Assembly: GCA_031732755.1 (NCBI GenBank)
Contig: JAVMKI010000059.1
Location: 1-64,000 of the forward strand
Length of the DNA: 64,000 nucleotides
Reading direction: 5' to 3'
Source: Contendibacter sp031732755
Lineage (GTDB): Bacteria; Pseudomonadota; Gammaproteobacteria; Competibacterales; Competibacteraceae
The notes under the pieces were generated by a model. The model saw nothing but the letters and a program-made list of their open reading frames with translations, made no database searches and was not told the DNA's origin. The position numbers and the translations under genes were made by a program. Positions 60,446 to 64,000 of the stretch are shown in pieces. Numbering within the stretch: the stretch's first letter is position 1; every line of letters starts with the position of its first letter.

Positions 60446-61578
60446 GGCCCGTTCCCTCCCCCGCCGGACGGGGCCGGTGCAGGTGGCCGCCGCCGGACCG
60501 CGCCGGGTGGGCTTCTCGACGCGGCGGCGGGCGTCTCCCGTACTGGGGGTTCCGGTGGACTCGCCAAGCTGGCCCGTGTCCAACGGTCGAGGGGTTCGAC
60601 AGCGACCTGGAAATAATGCGCAACCCCCGCATACCCCAGGCGGCGATCCTGGTACGCTCGCGCCAGCCGGTCCGCGCCGGCGGCATCCCCGGCGTTCAGA
60701 CAGTCCTGATAGGCCTGAATCATCCGCACGGAATCGCGATGGACCCGCGCCAACGTCGCGGCATACAGTACGCCACGGACATCCAGCAGACGCTGCCAGG
60801 CGATCCGCCGCGCTTCGGGAGCAAGGGCGAGGACCTGATCGAGCCGGTCGGCCTGCCGCTCGGCGGTCCCGGCGATGGCGGTCCAGGCTTCGCCGAGCAC
60901 TGTTTTCACCTCCCGCTGGAAGTCGCACCGCAGGGCCGCATCCAGCACGCGGGCCAGCACGCGGGCTTCCACCAGCCGTTGCCCCCAATCCGGAGCGACC
61001 GACCGGTGGGCGGTTTCGGGGGCGGTCAGATAAGTAGCCAGGCGCGCCGGCTCGATCCGCATCGGCCCGTCGGGATGCTCGCGCAAAAAATCGACCAGCA
61101 CCCGCGCGATTTCGTAACGGTGCTCGTCCGGCAGCCGGTCAACGGGCGTCGAGGCGCCCGCGTCGGTAGCGCCGGCGCTGGCCCCGTTCCAAGCGCGCGC
61201 CAACTCCTGCGTGGTCGCTTCGATCCACTGGCCCGCCTGGACCTGATCGGCTTCCAGCGCCTCGATGGTAAGCGATTCGGTGGTCGGTTGATCGAGAACG
61301 GCGGCCACCAGGTCCGCGTGCAGCGCGCCGCCCGCCAAAATCATTGCGAGCCGCTGGCGGACTGCCATTTGTGGATCGGCCTCACCCTCGACCGGTAGAG
61401 CTGCGTCCGCGATCTGAATATTGCCTTCCATCCGAGGTGGGGATAAGGGCTGATCGGTCTCCTTCTGGAAGGGCTCTGATGCGGCCAGTTGGTCCGCTGC
61501 CGTCGCCATCGGGATCCGGGCTGCCAGATAGGTTCCCAGGTAGAGGGGATTCACGTGAACATTCTGTGGAGCGCTCAT
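60442..61578 (-). CDS. Element protein, right paralogue of the 1.6-2.8 kb gene
   Basis: A 378-aa protein whose region ~280-330 (LYAATLARVHRDSVRMIQAY; GADRLARAYQDRRLGYAGVA) is close to the gene at 1633-2751. Other shared points are the N-terminal LGTYL/LGAYL and the ADRL(D/C)Q block. The C-terminal tail is Pro-rich. Like its paralogue it lies beside an octamer array, here upstream of its start. Function unknown; part of the element backbone. Confidence 0.65.
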   Translation of the reverse strand: MSAPQNVHVNPLYLGTYLAARIPMATAADQLAASEPFQKETDQPLSPPRMEGNIQIADAALPVEGEADPQMAVRQRLAMILAGGALHADLVAAVLDQPTTESLTIEALEADQVQAGQWIEATTQELARAWNGASAGATDAGASTPVDRLPDEHRYEIARVLVDFLREHPDGPMRIEPARLATYLTAPETAHRSVAPDWGQRLVEARVLARVLDAALRCDFQREVKTVLGEAWTAIAGTAERQADRLDQVLALAPEARRIAWQRLLDVRGVLYAATLARVHRDSVRMIQAYQDCLNAGDAAGADRLARAYQDRRLGYAGVAHYFQVAVEPLDRWTRASLASPPEPPVRETPAAASRSPPGAVRRRPPAPAPSGGGGNGP

Positions 61579-61628
61579 GCTTTCACCTCGGCGGAGGTCG
61601 CTCGAAGAGCGAATGGATGAGTGATCAT

Positions 61629-61716
61629 GTGAGTCAGTGAGTTTATGAGTCTATACGTCAGTGAGTCAGTAAGTCGATAAGTCAGTGAATATTTGAGTCG
61701 GTGAGCGAGTGAGTCA
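61629..61716. repeat. Second octamer array (11 units, RTGAGTCN)
   Basis: Eleven contiguous 8-bp units: GTGAGTCA, GTGAGTTT, ATGAGTCT, ATACGTCA, GTGAGTCA, GTAAGTCG, ATAAGTCA, GTGAATAT, TTGAGTCG, GTGAGCGA, GTGAGTCA. It lies between the DsbG-like gene and the 378-aa gene, which are both read leftward. The read phase and consensus are the same as at 2807-2910. Confidence 0.85.
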
Positions 61717-61732
61717 TTATGCCGGCCTGGCG

Positions 61733-62710
61733 TCATCGCGCGGTCACCGCAGGCGCCAAGGGCGACAAACCGGCACGCAGGATGACCCGACCATCCGCCG
61801 CCCGGTACAGCAGCGCCGGAACCTTATTGGCCTGAAGCCGACCGAACAACGCCTGATTGCGAGCCAGCGCCAACTTGGCCTGGGCGTCGGTGCGAAACTC
61901 GCCAACGTGCCGCGTCATCCAGCGCGCCAGCCCTTCGGTGTCGGTGGGCGGCAGCAGACCCAAGACCCGGGGAAGCTGACGCTTCGAGGCTTCGAGCACC
62001 ACGACCGGCACCCAGCGGACCCGGAGCCTGCCATCCGTGATAGCTTGGCGCAGGAGGCGCCACTGTTGGTGGCAATACGGGCAATAGGGATCGATGAACA
62101 CATAGACCAGCGGGGCGTCACGGGCGCCTTCTTCGATCGTGGTCGCTTGACCGAGATCCGCCCAGACCGCTTCGGGACCAGTCGCTCCCCGAACCAGGGT
62201 TTCCACCGCCGCCAAGGAGTCATCGAGCGCCGCCGCCACCGCCGGCGGCGAACCGTCCGTCAGTCCGGCAGATGGTGGGGGAACGGGATCCATCCCACCG
62301 AGTAGCGGCTCAAGCCCCTCGCGGCGCTGGCGGGCCGGATCGAGGATGACCGGGACCGCCGCCGTGGTATCGAGCTTGAGTAGCCCACCGGAGTCGTACA
62401 CCTGCCCCCGGATCATCAAGCCGCGCGGGCTGGTGACATAGGTCTGCTGGCCAGCCGGAGTCTCGATCGTCCAGAAGGGCAAATCGCCCACCACCCCGCG
62501 CCTGGCCAGCCGACCTCCACGGTCCAGCAGCGTTTGAATCGCCGCTGGGTACGCTCCGGCAGGCGCCGGGGCGACCGGAGGTGAAACGGGGACACCCGCC
62601 GACGGGGCGGGTGGCTCGGTGGGTAACGGGTCCGGCGCGGCGATCCGGGGGTTCGCGACGCCCGCGACCAGGAAGGCAATGGAAAGCGTAGGGAGAAATC
62701 GGCCGTTCAT
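61733..62710 (-). CDS. DsbG/TrbB-like periplasmic thioredoxin-fold protein
   Basis: A 325-aa exported protein (signal peptide ~5-24, LPTLSIAFLVAGVANPRIAA). A Pro-rich linker is followed by a DsbC/DsbG-type domain with the CPYC active site in FIDPYCPYCHQQWRLL (~213-228) and the cis-Pro loop VPALLYRAADG (~300-310). Thiol-disulfide isomerases of this type accompany I-type conjugation genes (TrbB). It follows the coupling-protein gene, the same pairing as trbC-trbB. Confidence 0.82.
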   Translation of the reverse strand: MNGRFLPTLSIAFLVAGVANPRIAAPDPLPTEPPAPSAGVPVSPPVAPAPAGAYPAAIQTLLDRGGRLARRGVVGDLPFWTIETPAGQQTYVTSPRGLMIRGQVYDSGGLLKLDTTAAVPVILDPARQRREGLEPLLGGMDPVPPPSAGLTDGSPPAVAAALDDSLAAVETLVRGATGPEAVWADLGQATTIEEGARDAPLVYVFIDPYCPYCHQQWRLLRQAITDGRLRVRWVPVVVLEASKRQLPRVLGLLPPTDTEGLARWMTRHVGEFRTDAQAKLALARNQALFGRLQANKVPALLYRAADGRVILRAGLSPLAPAVTAR

Positions 62711-62727
62711 CGTGCGCTCCAGCAGGG

Positions 62728-64000
62728 TCAGTCCGAGCGAATCCGCTCGCGGTTCGGTTCCACTTGGGCGAGGACGTCCCCGGCATCGAGCACCCCAAGG
62801 CTGCTCACCGCCGCGAGCGGCAGCGCATCCGAGCGGTGGGCCGGAGCGGGATTCAGGTGGGCGAAATCGGGATCGAGCCGGCGCGCTGCTTCCTGGAATC
62901 CGATGGGAGTGATCGGGGTAACCTGGACGGTTTCCAGGTCGGAACCAGTCCCCGACAGTCCATCGTCCGGTTGGTCCTGATAGACGGCCAGCGGGGGTTG
63001 CCCGGCGCCGAGACCGACGTGGTACAGCGTCTCTTCCTCCGCCGGCGTCACCATCTCCTCCCCCTCCTCGACCGTGGCCAACGCAGCGACGAACTCGCGC
63101 TCCTGGGTCCGACAGGTGTCCAGCACCCAGGTGATCAGGCCCGTCACGAAGGGGGCTGGATCATCGCTCCGACGCAGCGCCGCCAGTTCGGGACGGTGGG
63201 GGAGGTTCAGGAGGTCCAGCAGCGCGTTCGGCGTGTCCAGAATCGCGCCGATGGCCGCGCGCAGGCCGTCCGGATCGGGCCATCGCAATGCCTCGGGCAT
63301 CGCCGGCCGGTCCTGCTGGGCCTGAATGGCGTCCGGGGTTTGCGGCAAGAGTTCGATAAAGCGGTTGAGCCGATAGGCCGGAGCGGTGGGCGGCCGGGCG
63401 TAGAACAACTCGGCGCGAATCAGGGTGGACCCTTGAAAGATGTGCGCCTGCCCCGCCCGCTGGTCGCGGAGGTCGAGCAGGTCGATCCGCGAGCGCTTCT
63501 CCACGCCCGCGCTGCGGGTATCGTGATAATAATGGCTGAGCCAGGCGTTGTCGTGGCGGGCGAAGCCGCTGGTCGGGGTCACCCAGGCTTCGCCGGCGGT
63601 TTTTTGAAACAGTTCGAAGGTCTCCTGCGCATCCTCGATCTTCATGGCGATCTTGATCAGGGTGTTGCCGAAGATCGCCGCCGCTTCTTCCTTGGATTCC
63701 TTGCCGAAGCTCGGGGAATCCTGGCCGCCGAAGCACACCGCGAACCCCAGCGCGCGGGCCTGCGCGGCCACCACCGCGAAGCCCTTGACCGCGTAGTAGC
63801 CGTACTCGTCGTTGAAGTCGAGAAACGGCGACGGGGCGTTGAGCGGCTTGCTGACGATCACCTCCCGATGGGTGCCCTCCAGCCGCGCCCCCAGACCGAC
63901 CGCCAGCATAGTCTTCATCGCGGCGACGATCACTTTGCCCAGGCTGGCCAGCTCGTCGGGACTCTTCTCCAACGCCGGCAACTGCACCAGCAGGATGCGG
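62728..64000 (-). CDS. DotL/TrbC-type conjugative coupling protein (C-terminal part)
   Basis: The frame is open to the end of the window. It begins ILLVQLPALEKSPDELASLG and has FLDFNDEYGYYAVKGFAVVA and FGGQDSPSFGKESKEEAAAI (each ~20 residues cited), the DotL/TrbC ATPase core after Walker B. The N-terminal membrane part and Walker A must lie beyond 64000. The protein recruits the relaxosome or effectors to the secretion channel. Its presence points to an I-type (Dot/Icm-like) conjugation apparatus. Confidence 0.82.
   Translation of the reverse strand, partial: RILLVQLPALEKSPDELASLGKVIVAAMKTMLAVGLGARLEGTHREVIVSKPLNAPSPFLDFNDEYGYYAVKGFAVVAAQARALGFAVCFGGQDSPSFGKESKEEAAAIFGNTLIKIAMKIEDAQETFELFQKTAGEAWVTPTSGFARHDNAWLSHYYHDTRSAGVEKRSRIDLLDLRDQRAGQAHIFQGSTLIRAELFYARPPTAPAYRLNRFIELLPQTPDAIQAQQDRPAMPEALRWPDPDGLRAAIGAILDTPNALLDLLNLPHRPELAALRRSDDPAPFVTGLITWVLDTCRTQEREFVAALATVEEGEEMVTPAEEETLYHVGLGAGQPPLAVYQDQPDDGLSGTGSDLETVQVTPITPIGFQEAARRLDPDFAHLNPAPAHRSDALPLAAVSSLGVLDAGDVLAQVEPNRERIRSD

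Noticed and set aside
1..64000. tRNA genes or att sites that would mark integration
   Set aside because: No cloverleaf-like sequence or flanking direct repeat of convincing length was found by eye; a tRNAscan search is needed to exclude it.

Overview
The window is GC-rich chromosomal or plasmid-borne DNA from a proteobacterium, most likely a gammaproteobacterium. The QueE enzyme has the C-x14-C-x2-C iron-sulphur motif typical of gammaproteobacteria, and the overall gene flavour resembles environmental lineages such as the Competibacteraceae; that genus-level guess is inference only. Both edges carry genes of an integrative/conjugative element or large plasmid. These are a soluble lytic transglycosylase, an ArdC-type antirestriction protein, a DsbG-like thioredoxin-fold protein, the C-terminal part of a DotL/TrbC-type coupling protein cut by the window end, and two related copies of an uncharacterised ~375-residue protein. 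Each copy sits beside an array of 8-bp-periodic RTGAGTCA-like units. Accessory cargo fills the space between.

Layout. 1-6.4 kb: remnant of a PrlF/YhaV toxin-antitoxin pair and several uncharacterised element genes. 6.4-9.7 kb: a small cargo cluster (cupin, amidohydrolase, acetyltransferase-like protein with two probable frameshifts, EamA transporter, membrane protein). 10.0-37.1 kb: a complete 7-deazaguanine DNA-modification and restriction (Dpd) island. It starts with an eight-gene overlapping operon dpdE-F-G-H-I-J-K-D on the plus strand. Next come the preQ0/preQ1 genes queF, queC, a three-domain queD, a DUF5615/DUF433 toxin-antitoxin pair on the opposite strand, and queE. Then follow a divergent XRE-type regulator and a second operon made of an unrecognised 162-aa gene, dpdC, dpdA and dpdB. 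A YhhQ-family queuosine-precursor transporter on the opposite strand closes the island. All eleven dpd letters (A-K) are present.

How the island should work, from what is known of the Dpd family. The que enzymes supply preQ0. DpdA, a tRNA-guanine transglycosylase homologue, with DpdB exchanges guanine in DNA for preQ0. DpdC converts preQ0 in DNA to the amido form (ADG). The helicase, ATPase and PLD proteins (DpdD-K) restrict unmodified DNA. No GTP cyclohydrolase is in the window, so the first step of the pathway must be supplied from elsewhere.

37.5-40.1 kb is a small mobile/TA patch: a serine recombinase, a frameshifted XRE gene and a RelE/HigB-like toxin with its XRE antitoxin. 40.5-54.4 kb carries chromosomal-type functions, all on the minus strand: an octaheme-TPR cytochrome, FadL-type porin, SYLF protein, CPA2 antiporter, two envelope proteins, a HAD phosphatase, a LysM-arylsulfatase fusion, and a sensor kinase with FixJ-type and REC-only regulators. 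54.7-57.84 kb is a nested set of insertions: a 491-bp non-autonomous element with a 6-bp target duplication sits inside istA of an IS21-family element. That element abuts the end of a second IS-like sequence, which truncates a GNAT gene. 58.1-64 kb returns to element backbone genes.
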